Source: Propionibacteriaceae bacterium UBA6122 (GTDB lineage Bacteria > Actinomycetota > Actinomycetes > Propionibacteriales > Propionibacteriaceae). Taken from it: a stretch of 64,000 bases of DNA. Under the pieces are notes generated by a model. That model made no database searches. It was not told where the DNA came from and worked only from the letters and a program-made list of their open reading frames with translations. Shown here piece by piece: positions 1 through 8,011 of the stretch (positions are counted from its first letter, which is position 1; each line of letters begins with the position of its first letter). The stretch covers positions 85,318 through 149,317 of the forward strand of contig DIVW01000023.1 in assembly GCA_002428365.1 (NCBI GenBank), given 5' to 3'. Position numbers and translations under genes: made by a program.

Positions 1-209
1 TCCCCGGATTGCAAAACAAGGCAAGCCACAGACTGGCTCAGGCCTTGCCTCTTCCGAGTTGCAACCCTGGGGAACCGCTCGGTTCCTGATCCGAGGCTAG
101 AACCCGGGGGCCGGGGTCGTCAATAGGCAGGCGTTGATCGGGCCGAACGCCGCCGGTGAGGTAGCCGTCGATGGCCGACCAAGGCAGTCTGACGTGGGAG
201 AATTCAGCC
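1..209. other. Upstream region with an inverted repeat, no gene seen
   Basis: No coding region is supported here on either strand. An inverted repeat lies near the left edge: AGGCAAGCC (from about 20) against GGCCTTGCCT (ending about 51). It could be the terminator of a gene outside the window, but no T-run follows. The rest is presumably the serB promoter region. I saw no convincing -35/-10 pair. Confidence 0.4.
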
Positions 210-1418
210 ATGGCCGACACTGTGCGCTCGCTGGCCGCGACCATCACCGGCAATGACGCCCCCGGGCTGTTGACCCGGCTGATGGCGGCCATCGCCGAAA
301 TCGACGCCGAGATCCTCGACCTCGAACAGACCGTCGTGCGCGGCCAGTTGAGCATTGGGATGCTGCTGGGAGTGCCACCGGCCGGCCACGACCTGCTGCA
401 GGATCGGTTGGCCGGAGCCTGCGCCCGGCTCGGGCTGACGCTGGCCTTGGCCGAAGGCATCGGCGACAACCCGCCCCGGCTCAACCGGTCGGTGGTCACG
501 ATCTTGGGACGGCCGCTGCTGAGCAGCCATGTAGCAGTCACCACCCGGGTGATCGCCGAACACGATGGCAACATCGACCGCAGTCGCCGGCTCTCCCGCA
601 CCCCGCTGACCAGCCTGGAGTTCTGGGTATCGGGAGCAGACCCGGCCGTGCTGCGGCCAGCCTTGGCCCAGGCGGCCGCCACCTCCGGATTCGACGTCTC
701 GATTTCGCCGGCTGGTCTGGCCCGCCAGGGCCGCCGCCTGATCGTGATGGACGTGGATTCAACGCTGATTCGCGACGAAGTGATCGAGCTCCTTGCCGCC
801 CACGCCGGTTGTGAGCTTGCCGTACGCGAAGTGACTGAGCGGGCCATGCGCGGCGAGCTCGATTTCGCTGAAAGCCTGCGGGAGCGGGTGCAGCTGCTAG
901 CCGGCCTGCCGGTAAGCGTCTTCGACGACGTGCGGGCCGCCGTCCGGTTCACTCCGGGGGCGCGCACGTTGGTGGCCACCCTGCGTGATCTGGGGCTGAC
1001 GATCGGGCTGGTTTCGGGTGGGTTCATCGAAGTGGTCGCCCCATTGGCCGCCGAACTCGGCATCACTCGAGTTCACGCCAACGCCCTTGAAGTGGCCGAC
1101 GGGCGGCTCACCGGACGGGTCGCTGGCGAGATCGTCGATCGGGCGGCGAAAGCCACCAAACTGCGCGAATGGGCTGGCGAAGAGCAGTTGCCAATGTCGC
1201 GCACCATCGCCATTGGTGATGGTGCAAACGATCTGGATATGCTCGCCGCCGCTGGGCTGGGCATCGCGTTCAACGCCAAACCAACCGTGCGGGCTTCGGC
1301 CGACACCGCCCTCAACCTGCCCTATTTGGATGCGGTGCTTTTCCTATTGGGCCTGTCTCGCGAAGAGGTCGAGGACGCTGCAGCGGCCCGCGACAAGCTG
1401 GATCTGAGCGCCCGGTGA
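210..1418 (+). CDS. serB: Phosphoserine phosphatase SerB with N-terminal ACT-like domains
   Basis: Predicted to dephosphorylate O-phosphoserine, the last step of serine biosynthesis, in the cytosol. At 402 aa it matches the long actinobacterial SerB form, with about 170 residues of ACT-like regulatory sequence before the HAD phosphatase domain. The HAD nucleophile motif DVDSTL sits near residue 181, with the catalytic Asp pair in DxD. The C-terminal metal-binding motif GDGANDLDM is near residue 334. I chose the ATG at 210, not an in-frame ATG at 171, because GGGAG precedes it at good spacing. The ACT region probably binds serine for feedback control, as in the family. It overlaps the next gene by GTGA. 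Confidence 0.93.
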   Translation: MADTVRSLAATITGNDAPGLLTRLMAAIAEIDAEILDLEQTVVRGQLSIGMLLGVPPAGHDLLQDRLAGACARLGLTLALAEGIGDNPPRLNRSVVTILGRPLLSSHVAVTTRVIAEHDGNIDRSRRLSRTPLTSLEFWVSGADPAVLRPALAQAAATSGFDVSISPAGLARQGRRLIVMDVDSTLIRDEVIELLAAHAGCELAVREVTERAMRGELDFAESLRERVQLLAGLPVSVFDDVRAAVRFTPGARTLVATLRDLGLTIGLVSGGFIEVVAPLAAELGITRVHANALEVADGRLTGRVAGEIVDRAAKATKLREWAGEEQLPMSRTIAIGDGANDLDMLAAAGLGIAFNAKPTVRASADTALNLPYLDAVLFLLGLSREEVEDAAAARDKLDLSAR

Positions 1419-2080
1419 ATACCGTCTGGCGACAGCGGCTGCGCGACGCTGGCGTGGTGGCCGGGGTGCTGGTGCAACTGGTGCTGGTGCTACTCGTTGT
1501 TGAGTTTGCGATTGAGTTCGCCGCCGATGAACCGGACGCGCTGATCCTGGTCTGGTGCCTGGTGGCCACGTTTTACGCCGCCGTGACGATCGCCTCCCTC
1601 AGTTTCTCCGCCCGGCTTTCGTCAGCGGCCCAGGAGTACCGTCCCTCCCCCCTGCAGGCGAATGTCGCGGTGCGGATGGTCGCCCTGGCGTCTTCATTGG
1701 TGGCCGGGGTGATGGGCGTCTCAGCTGCATTCATGGTGGTGGTGTTGCGCGATGACCCCACCGACGGCTGGTGGTACAAGGGTCTGGGAGTCTGGGCCAT
1801 GGTGTTGGCCTGGGGCGTGGTGCACTGGGGCTTTGCCCAGTGGTACTTCGCTCGCCACTACGCCACCGCGAACCCGCCGATGGAATTTCCCGGGACGACC
1901 ACGCCGCATCTGGTCGACTTCGTCTACTTCTCCTACACCGTCGGCACTACCTTCGCTGCCTCCGACGTGAGTGTGCTGAGTCGAGACGTGCGCTGGCGGG
2001 TCACCTTGCATGGGGTGGTTGCCTTCTTCTTCAACAGCGCCATCGTGGTGCTCGCGCTGAGCACGCTGACCGGCTCCTGA
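1415..2080 (+). CDS. DUF1345 family membrane protein
   Basis: A 221-residue polytopic membrane protein with about five hydrophobic segments. The stretch YFSYTVGTTFAASDV near residue 170 is the family's typical signature before the last membrane segment. The function of DUF1345 proteins is not established. The GTG start overlaps the serB stop (GTGA), so the two are almost certainly cotranscribed and translationally coupled, but a role in serine metabolism would be speculation. Confidence 0.85.
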   Translation: MNTVWRQRLRDAGVVAGVLVQLVLVLLVVEFAIEFAADEPDALILVWCLVATFYAAVTIASLSFSARLSSAAQEYRPSPLQANVAVRMVALASSLVAGVMGVSAAFMVVVLRDDPTDGWWYKGLGVWAMVLAWGVVHWGFAQWYFARHYATANPPMEFPGTTTPHLVDFVYFSYTVGTTFAASDVSVLSRDVRWRVTLHGVVAFFFNSAIVVLALSTLTGS

Positions 2081-2164
2081 AGTAGCCAGACCTCAGGCCA
2101 ACCTCGCCTTCAAAAGGGGGAGTTGCAGGCCCTACTATTCAGGGGCTGCGGGGGCGCGCCTGGT

Positions 2165-2219
2165 TGTATCCAAACTGCGACAGCGCGGCGACAATCCTGC
2201 GATAGCGGCTCGTTAGTTT
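2165..2219 (+). promoter_or_regulatory. Promoter with four 11-bp direct repeats (predicted response-regulator site)
   Basis: Four hexamers are spaced exactly 11 bp apart: TGTATC (2165), TGCGAC (2176), GGCGAC (2187), TGCGAT (2198). A -10-like TAGTTT follows at 2214-2219, 16 bp after the last hexamer start. The repeats cover the expected -35 region, the arrangement used by OmpR/PhoB-type activators. A second element with the same spacing is at 6376-6430. The OmpR-type regulator at 3904 is the obvious candidate binder (inference). Confidence 0.65.
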
Positions 2220-2226
2220 GGATGAC

Positions 2227-2892
2227 ATGAGGAATGCAACACCGTTTGGGTATACCGGCGAAGAGCCGGAACGCCAGCCTGTGCGTCGGGCTCGCTTGGC
2301 TGGCCGACTGCGTTGGCTGAATGTGCCGGTGGCCCTTGGCCTGGCGGCTTTGCTGATGCTGAGCGGTTGCGGCGTGGAGGTGATCACTCCCGGCCAGGGT
2401 GGTGTGCCTAGCACGACTGAGACCCAACCGACAGGGGCTGAGTCCACCGAGAGCGTTGACCCCACCGAGAGCGTTGAGCCCACTGAGAGCGTTGAGCCGA
2501 CGAGTTCGGAGCCGGCCTCCGACGCCCCAAGCGTGACGAAGCCGACCGGCCCCAATGCGAAGGCTTACCGCTCCTACTACCTAGGCGATGTCGATGTCAC
2601 CACCGGCTGCCCCGGCGGCGAGATCGTTATCGACACCTCGATGCGAACCACGGTGATTACTGAGGATTGCGACAAGGTGACGGTTACCGCGCCCTTCAGC
2701 AATGTGTTGGCCCAACGGGTCGGCAAGTTGGTGGTGCCCTACACCGGTAGCCACAGCTATTTCCTGGTCAGCGAACTTGGCTCGGCCACGATCGAAGCCC
2801 CTTTCGACCATCTGTATTGGGACAAGGGAAATCCCAGAGTCAAGGTGTCTGGTCTCAACACCGTCGCTAAACCCAACCCAGTCAAGGAGTAG
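2227..2892 (+). CDS. Lipoprotein with DUF3060-like C-terminal domain (paralogue 1)
   Basis: A predicted lipoprotein of 221 aa. A charged N-terminal segment of about 35 residues precedes a hydrophobic stretch and the lipobox LSGC, so the mature protein is anchored on the outer face of the membrane. A low-complexity Ser/Glu/Thr/Val/Pro linker follows, with three tandem 18-bp repeats. The last ~105 residues form a beta-rich domain with paired cysteines and an ending (WDKGNPRVKVSGLNT) that resembles DUF3060. The ATG at 2227 lies 7 nt after a -10-like box, which suggests a leaderless mRNA; an in-frame TTG at 2218 is less likely. It is paralogous to the lipoprotein at 3268. Confidence 0.8.
   Translation: MRNATPFGYTGEEPERQPVRRARLAGRLRWLNVPVALGLAALLMLSGCGVEVITPGQGGVPSTTETQPTGAESTESVDPTESVEPTESVEPTSSEPASDAPSVTKPTGPNAKAYRSYYLGDVDVTTGCPGGEIVIDTSMRTTVITEDCDKVTVTAPFSNVLAQRVGKLVVPYTGSHSYFLVSELGSATIEAPFDHLYWDKGNPRVKVSGLNTVAKPNPVKE
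2443..2496 (+). repeat. Three tandem 18-bp repeats in the lipoprotein linker
   Basis: Three in-frame copies of an 18-bp unit (consensus CCCACCGAGAGCGTTGAG) encode a repeated Pro-Thr-Glu-Ser-Val-Glu linker. The copies are nearly identical, so the linker length could vary between strains by slippage (inference). Confidence 0.8.
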
Positions 2893-2894
2893 TA

Positions 2895-3275
2895 ATGAAC
2901 CAGTACCCTTACGGCGCACCGACCGCCGAGGCTCCAACCACCTACGACACCGCCGGCCCCACTGACTACTCCTACGGTGCGCCGACCGCCGAGGTCCCAA
3001 CCATGTACGCGGCTCCGGCCCCCGCTGTCTACCCCTATCCGGTCGCCCTGGTGGTGCCACGCATGAACAGCCTGGCGCTTTCGTCGCTGATTTTCGCCGT
3101 CATTGGGATCACTCTCGTGCCGGTGATTCTTGGCCACCTGGCGCTGTGGTCCATTAAGAAGACCGGCGAGCGCGGGAAGGCGATGGCAGTGATCGGGTTG
3201 GTGCTTGGCTATCTCCAGATCGTCTTCTTGGCCGTCTTCATTGCCCTCGGCCTTGCCGGGGCCTTTGATGCCTGA
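2895..3275 (+). CDS. DUF4190 domain membrane protein
   Basis: A 126-residue protein. The first ~55 residues are rich in Pro, Tyr, Ala and Thr and contain a repeated YGAPTAE motif. Two hydrophobic segments follow, around the conserved stretch LGHLALWSIKKTGERG that marks DUF4190. It starts 3 bases after the stop of the first lipoprotein and overlaps the start of the second, so it belongs to the same operon. The function is not known; the position between two paralogous lipoproteins suggests a membrane partner for them. Confidence 0.82.
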   Translation: MNQYPYGAPTAEAPTTYDTAGPTDYSYGAPTAEVPTMYAAPAPAVYPYPVALVVPRMNSLALSSLIFAVIGITLVPVILGHLALWSIKKTGERGKAMAVIGLVLGYLQIVFLAVFIALGLAGAFDA

Positions 3276-3873
3276 CTTTCCCAGCTCAAAAGACACTGGC
3301 CGGCCGCCTCGGAAATCGGGGCGGTCGCTGGCGTCCACCCTGGCACTACCCAGCGTGATTCTCGGGTTGGCATTGGCAGGTTGTTCGGTCGATGTCGTCG
3401 ACCCCAACGGCACTTTGCCGACCCAGCCGCAGGCCGCGCCAGCTTCGCAGCTTCCAACGAATGCGCCGGGGAGTCCATCGGCTCAGTCAACCCGGATCGA
3501 CGTTCCGGACGAGTCCGAAGAGCCGGAAGACCCGCTTCAATACGCGCGGCGCTCCTACTATGCCGACAAGATCACCGCGACCGTTGACTGCGCCAGCGGT
3601 GAGGTGGTGGTAGCCAAGAGCGACCAGACCGTGCGGATCACCCAAGATTGCGCAAAGGTCACCGTTCGTGCGGAGTACACCAACCTGCTGGCCGAGCGCG
3701 TCGGCACTTTGGTAGTGGAGGAATCCGGTGAGTTCAGCTACGTGCTGGTCCGAAGTGCCGCCATCGTCAAAATCATCGGTGATGTGACCGATGTTTGGTG
3801 GGACGAGGGAAGTCCTGGGGTGACTGTTACCGGGTTCGATTCGAAGGCCAACCCAAATCCGGTCAGAGAGTGA
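3268..3873 (+). CDS. Lipoprotein with DUF3060-like C-terminal domain (paralogue 2)
   Basis: A 201-residue predicted lipoprotein with lipobox LAGC. Its C-terminal ~105 residues align along their length with the lipoprotein at 2227: both share RSYY, a Cys followed by GE, a second Cys in (D/Q)DC, AERVG or AQRVG, and the ending NPV(K/R)E. I chose the ATG at 3268, which overlaps the end of the DUF4190 gene (ATGCCTGA), because the longer reading frame from 3205 lies inside that gene. The paired cysteines probably form a disulfide outside the cell. No enzymatic motif is seen. Confidence 0.8.
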   Translation: MPDFPSSKDTGRPPRKSGRSLASTLALPSVILGLALAGCSVDVVDPNGTLPTQPQAAPASQLPTNAPGSPSAQSTRIDVPDESEEPEDPLQYARRSYYADKITATVDCASGEVVVAKSDQTVRITQDCAKVTVRAEYTNLLAERVGTLVVEESGEFSYVLVRSAAIVKIIGDVTDVWWDEGSPGVTVTGFDSKANPNPVRE

Positions 3874-3903
3874 TCGTGGCTAGGCAGTGTGTAGGAGGAC
3901 TAA

Positions 3904-4617
3904 ATGGTTGAGGCGAGCAAGGTGCTGTTGGTCGACGACGAAGTGGCGATTACCACCTCATTGGCGCCCTTCTTGGAGCGCTCCGGCTTCGAGGTGCGAG
4001 TGGCCGTGGACGGCGTCGCGGCGCTGGCCGCAGCGGCGTCGTGGCGCCCGACGATCATCGTCTGTGATGTGTTGATGCCACGCTTGGACGGACGCGAGGT
4101 TGTGCGGGAGTTGCGCCAGCAGGGCGATTGGACCCCGCTGATCTTGTTGACCAAGGTCGACGCATCCAACGAACGTTCCGCCGCGCTTGATGAGGGCGCT
4201 GATGACTACTTGAGCAAGCCATTTGATCCCGATGAACTCGTCTCCCGAATCAAGGCCGTGCTGCGCCGGGCGGTGCCAGGGACGCCGCCGCTGAGCGCGT
4301 CGGACCGGTTGTCGGCTGGCGAGCTGCTTTATGACCGGCGTTCACGTCGGGTGTGGTTGGCCGGACGGGAGTTGTCGATGACCCCCAGAGCCATGTTGCT
4401 GCTGGAGTACTTGATGGGCCGCCCAGGTGAAGTGCATAGCCGCGACCGGCTGCTTTCCACCTTGTGGGGTTTCGAGTTTCCGGCCAGCACCCGGGCGGTC
4501 GATCACCGGATCGCTGAGCTGCGCCGAGTCTTGGGGGATGACGCGGGACAGCCGCGTTTTATCGAGACGGTGCAATCGCTGGGCTACCGCTTTGTGGCAA
4601 AGGTGGCCCGCGGATGA
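3904..4617 (+). CDS. OmpR/PhoB-type response regulator
   Basis: A 237-residue response regulator. The receiver domain (about 1-120) has the acidic pair D11/D12, phospho-acceptor D55 in CDVLMP, and K105 in SKPFD. The C-terminal half is a winged helix of the OmpR class, ending in the typical SLGYRF motif. The ATG is preceded by a strong AGGAGG site. It overlaps the histidine kinase gene by ATGA, so the two form a two-component pair. Its likely targets are the direct-repeat promoters at 2165 and 6376, which have the 11-bp period expected for this class (inference). Confidence 0.93.
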   Translation: MVEASKVLLVDDEVAITTSLAPFLERSGFEVRVAVDGVAALAAAASWRPTIIVCDVLMPRLDGREVVRELRQQGDWTPLILLTKVDASNERSAALDEGADDYLSKPFDPDELVSRIKAVLRRAVPGTPPLSASDRLSAGELLYDRRSRRVWLAGRELSMTPRAMLLLEYLMGRPGEVHSRDRLLSTLWGFEFPASTRAVDHRIAELRRVLGDDAGQPRFIETVQSLGYRFVAKVARG

Positions 4618-6359
4618 AGTCACCGGTGCTGAGGGTCCTGCTCGCGTTGCTGCCACTGGTGGTCGGCGGAATCGGTGGCTTGGTGCTCAACTACCTCTAC
4701 CCCGGAGTGCTGGTCCGGTTCAGCTCGGCGCCCAGCCTGTTGGCGCTGGGGAGCGGGCTGGTGCTGAGCGCGCTACTGGTCAGCTCGTTCCTCTCGGCGC
4801 GACGCAACGAGCGGCGGCGCAGCAAATCGTTGGCTGATGGCGCTACCGCGGCCCGCCAGGAGCACCTGGCTTTCCTTTCTCGCCTAGATCACGAGATGAA
4901 GAACCCGCTGACCGCGATTCGCGCCGGTCTGGCGGCCCATGGCACGGATGACTCGCCCCATCTGCAAGTGGCCGACACTCAGGTGGCTCGCCTGGGCAGC
5001 CTGGTGGGGGACTTGCGCAAACTGTCCGATCTGCAGTCTCGACCCCTGGAGTTGGAGCCGGTCGATTTGGGCGAGACGGTGGGCGAGGCCGTCGCCGCAG
5101 TTCAGACCTATCTTCAGCAGTTGGGCAGTAAGCGCAGCTTCGCAGTGCATTTCCCCACCGCACCGTGGCGGATTCCGCCGATCATGGGTGACTCTGACCT
5201 GCTGTATCTGGTGGTGTTCAATCTGTTGGCCAATGCGGCGAAGTTCACTGGGGACGGCGACTCGGTTGAGGTGCGCGCGGGCGAGACGGACCGTCGGGTC
5301 TGGCTTGAGGTAGCTGACACCGGGTTGGGGATTCCAGAAGGCGATCTGCCCAACATCTGGGCCGAGTTGGCCCGGGGTGCCAATGCTCGCGGTATCGCTG
5401 GCACGGGCCTGGGGTTGCCGCTGGTGAAGGTCGTCGTTGAGCGGCACGGCGGCAAGGTGAGTCTGCGCTCTCGAGAGGGGCAAGGCACCAGCGTCCGCGT
5501 TGAACTGCCTGCTGGACGGATCAAGGGTGTCGCCGCGGCAGGCACTGCCCCGGCAGCGGTCAAACCAGTCCAACCGCCGCAGGCGGCTCCGGCTCCGGCT
5601 CCGGCCCCGGCGCCACCACCGCCGCTGGCTCCGCTGCCGCCTTCAGCTCCGTTGCAGTCTCCGGCTTCGGTTCCGCCACCACCACCGCCGCCACCGACCC
5701 CGGTGACCCAGCCGATCGAGTCAGCCTCTCCAAATCAGCCTGCTGAGCCCGGGTCTTCTACCCAGCCGGGGTCTCCCGCTCAGCCGGCGATGTCGCCTGA
5801 GCAGATCCAGCCGGAGCCGCCGATACAGCCGGTGGTGGCGTCCCCGCCGGCCCAGTCGGAGACAAGCCTCGAACTGCCGCCGAACCGGTGGTTCGGCAGG
5901 TTACCGATAGTCGATGGCGAGGTATGGGTTGAGGCGGAAGTGAATCTCGGTGGCCGCACCAGCCAGGCAACGACATATTTGCCCGCCGACGTAGTGGCTA
6001 GCCCGGCATCAGTGGCTGATGCGCTGTCGGTGCTGGGCCAGCTTGAGGCCTTCGACTCCGCGGCCCGGACGCGTCTCGCTTGGGATCTGTCCCAGAGTAA
6101 TCAGGTAGTAGTGGACTACCTCGATTTCCACCTGAGTGAGTTGCCTGGCAGTCGGGCAGTGATCGCGGCAACTCACGCGGCCGACCCGCGCGCTCAGCTG
6201 TTGGCAGCGGCCGCCTTCAGTGGCGCCTCCTTCTACCAGTCACCTGACGGCTTCCTGATCACCTTGGACTACAAGGTGGCTCCGCAGGACTCCGACGAGA
6301 TTCTCTGTGTGCGCTTCGACCGCTTCGGGCGGTTCCTACGAGTGGCGCACGAGAGTTGA
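4614..6359 (+). CDS. Sensor histidine kinase with Pro-rich linker and extra C-terminal domain
   Basis: A 581-residue kinase. Two membrane segments (about 5-28 and 41-61) are separated by only a short loop, so there is no extracellular sensor domain. The HisKA motif has H93 in DHEMKNPL. The ATPase domain shows an N-box (LLANAAKFT), G1 (DTGLGIP) and G2 (GTGLGLPL, about residue 263). A Pro/Ala/Gln-rich linker (about 308-425) then leads to an extra domain of about 150 residues. That domain has DYLDFHLSELP and ends FDRFGRFLRVAHES, a pattern I associate with DUF2004/immunity-protein-like domains. This fusion is unusual and may give a cytosolic input or docking function. The family assignment of the extra domain is tentative. 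Confidence 0.9.
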   Translation: MKSPVLRVLLALLPLVVGGIGGLVLNYLYPGVLVRFSSAPSLLALGSGLVLSALLVSSFLSARRNERRRSKSLADGATAARQEHLAFLSRLDHEMKNPLTAIRAGLAAHGTDDSPHLQVADTQVARLGSLVGDLRKLSDLQSRPLELEPVDLGETVGEAVAAVQTYLQQLGSKRSFAVHFPTAPWRIPPIMGDSDLLYLVVFNLLANAAKFTGDGDSVEVRAGETDRRVWLEVADTGLGIPEGDLPNIWAELARGANARGIAGTGLGLPLVKVVVERHGGKVSLRSREGQGTSVRVELPAGRIKGVAAAGTAPAAVKPVQPPQAAPAPAPAPAPPPPLAPLPPSAPLQSPASVPPPPPPPPTPVTQPIESASPNQPAEPGSSTQPGSPAQPAMSPEQIQPEPPIQPVVASPPAQSETSLELPPNRWFGRLPIVDGEVWVEAEVNLGGRTSQATTYLPADVVASPASVADALSVLGQLEAFDSAARTRLAWDLSQSNQVVVDYLDFHLSELPGSRAVIAATHAADPRAQLLAAAAFSGASFYQSPDGFLITLDYKVAPQDSDEILCVRFDRFGRFLRVAHES

Positions 6360-6375
6360 TGGCTTCAGCGGCAGG

Positions 6376-6430
6376 TGTATCGAGACTGCGACGTCCCCGC
6401 GACAGCGCTGCGATACCGGCGGGCTAGGTT
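6376..6430 (+). promoter_or_regulatory. Second promoter with four 11-bp direct repeats
   Basis: TGTATC (6376), TGCGAC (6387), CGCGAC (6398) and TGCGAT (6409) repeat every 11 bp, and a -10-like TAGGTT lies at 6425-6430. Repeat period, order and distance to the -10 match the element at 2165-2219 exactly. It sits between the kinase gene and the PspC gene, so PspC is the likely target, with a leader of about 145 nt. Confidence 0.65.
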
Positions 6431-6580
6431 GAAGTTGTTGCGCTGATTCTGCCTGTCGCTTCCGGTGCTATGGTTCGGCGGGCAACTGGCGGAATGGCCC
6501 ACCAATCGGCTTGTCGAGGCCCGCCTCGGCATTCTCTGCTCAACTCGACGTAGGACTCAGTTTCAGGAAAGGAAACGAAA

Positions 6581-6811
6581 ATGAAAGAACCCCTAACTCG
6601 CTCCGGTAGCGACAAGATGCTCACCGGTGTCTGCGGCGGCTTGGCCCGCTCCCTGGGCATGAACGCCACCCTGGTGCGCATCCTGGTTGTGGTGCTGAGC
6701 TTCTTCATCGGCCTGCCGGTGATCGCCTACATCGTGATGTGGCTGATGCTCCCGCTGGACGCCGACGGCCCCACCGGTCTGGAAGAACTGCAGGGCGGCA
6801 AGAAGTCCTGA
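6581..6811 (+). CDS. PspC domain protein
   Basis: A 76-residue membrane protein made almost only of a PspC domain: the signature GVCGGLARSLGMN is followed by two hydrophobic segments. PspC-family proteins act at the cytoplasmic membrane in envelope-stress responses, and in actinobacteria are often linked to two-component systems. The ATG follows a GGAAAGGAAAC purine-rich site. Position after the kinase and the shared repeat promoter suggest it is an output of this two-component system. Confidence 0.9.
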   Translation: MKEPLTRSGSDKMLTGVCGGLARSLGMNATLVRILVVVLSFFIGLPVIAYIVMWLMLPLDADGPTGLEELQGGKKS

Positions 6812-6830
6812 TCTAGGTCGGCTTCGAAGA

Positions 6831-6872
6831 AGCCGGGTGGCGCTGGTGGCGGCCAGCACCACCCGGCTTTTT
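6831..6872 (+). terminator. Rho-independent terminator after the PspC gene
   Basis: A strong hairpin: AGCCGGGTGG (6831-6840) pairs with CCACCCGGCT (6859-6868), extended by GCTGG/CCAGC after one mismatch, and is followed by a run of five T (6868-6872). It closes the two-component/PspC locus. Confidence 0.88.
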
Positions 6873-6998
6873 CGTCCCCTGGCACTGGACGCCCCCGAAA
6901 CGCGGCCCCGCTACCGAAATATCGGGGGCGGCGCTTCTTTTCGGGGGCGGATCTCGGTCCAGGGGTGCCTCGGGCTCGGTCGCTGCGGCTCAAGCACT

Positions 6999-7031
6999 CT
7001 TCATGGCCGCTTCACGGAAGCTTCATGCAGA
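6999..7031 (+). promoter_or_regulatory. Three 11-bp CTTCA direct repeats upstream of the polyferredoxin gene
   Basis: CTTCA occurs at 6999, 7010 and 7021, an exact 11-bp period, about 50 bp before the polyferredoxin ATG. This resembles PHO-box-type sites (GTTCA repeats) bound by PhoP/RegX3-like regulators in actinobacteria, although the first base differs. Its sequence is unlike the TGCGAC repeats at 2165 and 6376, so a different regulator is expected. Confidence 0.45.
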
Positions 7032-7078
7032 CGGCCTTCGATGGTGGCAAGCAGAGTCGCAGCCATTGAGAGGTCAAG

Positions 7079-8011
7079 ATGTCCATCGCCCAAACCGACC
7101 GGCAACGTCGCCCGAGTCGAGCAATCCAGCGGTTGAGGACCATTCGCCGCACCACCTTGGCCCGTCGGGTCACTCAGCTCGGCTTCGCGATCTTCATCCT
7201 CGCGGCCGCCGCCCGCCACCAGTTCGAAAGTGAATCCGGTACGGCATCGGTGGACGCGCTGTGCCCCTTCGGGGCCGTCGAGACCCTGATCACCTGGGCC
7301 ACCACCGGCGCGCTGATCGCCAAGGTGCACCCCTCGAACCTCATTCTCGGGGTGGCGGTGCTGGTGGCAGCGCTGCTGGTGGGCAACGCCTTCTGCGGCT
7401 GGATCTGCCCCATGGGCACCGTCCAGGACGGGCTGGCATGGGTGGCTAAGAATCTGCACCTGCCGCAGTGGCACCCCGGGGCACGCACCGATCGGGTGCT
7501 GCGCTGGGGCCGGTTTGTGGTGCTGGGCCTGGTGATGTGGATGAGTTATGTCACCGGACGGCTGTGGTTCGCCGACTACGACCCCTACTTCACCCTCTTC
7601 TCCTTGCACTGGATGGCCGAGTGGACCGAAACGTTGGCTTGGTCAGTTGGGATCACCGCGGCGGTGCTGATCGCCTCGCTGTTCGTTGAGCGTCTGTGGT
7701 GTCGCTACCTATGCCCGCTGGGTGCGGTCTTCGCCATTTTGGGTCGGTTCAGCTTCTTGAAGATCCGCCGCAATGCCGACGCCTGCACCGACTGCACCTT
7801 GTGCGACCGTCCCTGCCCGGTGGGGATCACCGTGTCGAAGGCTGACCCGGCGGTGAATGCCGACTGTGTCGGCTGCCTGGATTGCCTCACTTCCTGCCCG
7901 GTGCGTGGGGCCCTGGAAATCAGCACCCCGAGGGGCGCCTACAAGTTGCTGTCCAGCGGTCCTGCGATCACAGACAAACCGATGGCAATGAGCGGAAAGG
8001 CTGACCGATGA
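7079..8011 (+). CDS. NapH/MauN-like membrane polyferredoxin (4Fe-4S)
   Basis: A 310-residue membrane iron-sulfur protein, predicted to pass electrons between a membrane carrier and a partner. Four to five hydrophobic segments carry cysteine motifs typical of the NapH/NosR/MauN family: LCPFGA, FCGWICPMG and CRYLCPLGA. Two 4Fe-4S ferredoxin motifs follow at the C-terminus, CTDCTLCDRPCP and CVGCLDCLTSCP. No nap, nos or mau gene lies nearby, so the electron partner is unknown. It overlaps the next gene by ATGA. Confidence 0.88.
   Translation: MSIAQTDRQRRPSRAIQRLRTIRRTTLARRVTQLGFAIFILAAAARHQFESESGTASVDALCPFGAVETLITWATTGALIAKVHPSNLILGVAVLVAALLVGNAFCGWICPMGTVQDGLAWVAKNLHLPQWHPGARTDRVLRWGRFVVLGLVMWMSYVTGRLWFADYDPYFTLFSLHWMAEWTETLAWSVGITAAVLIASLFVERLWCRYLCPLGAVFAILGRFSFLKIRRNADACTDCTLCDRPCPVGITVSKADPAVNADCVGCLDCLTSCPVRGALEISTPRGAYKLLSSGPAITDKPMAMSGKADR

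Noticed and set aside
1..60. Possible 3' end of a tRNA at the left edge
   Set aside because: No acceptor-stem or T-loop pairing can be made within the window, and there is no CCA.
5560..5720. Short repeats in the kinase linker, considered as a repeat array or CRISPR-like pattern
   Set aside because: They are in-frame Pro/Ala codon repeats of a flexible linker with no spacer structure.
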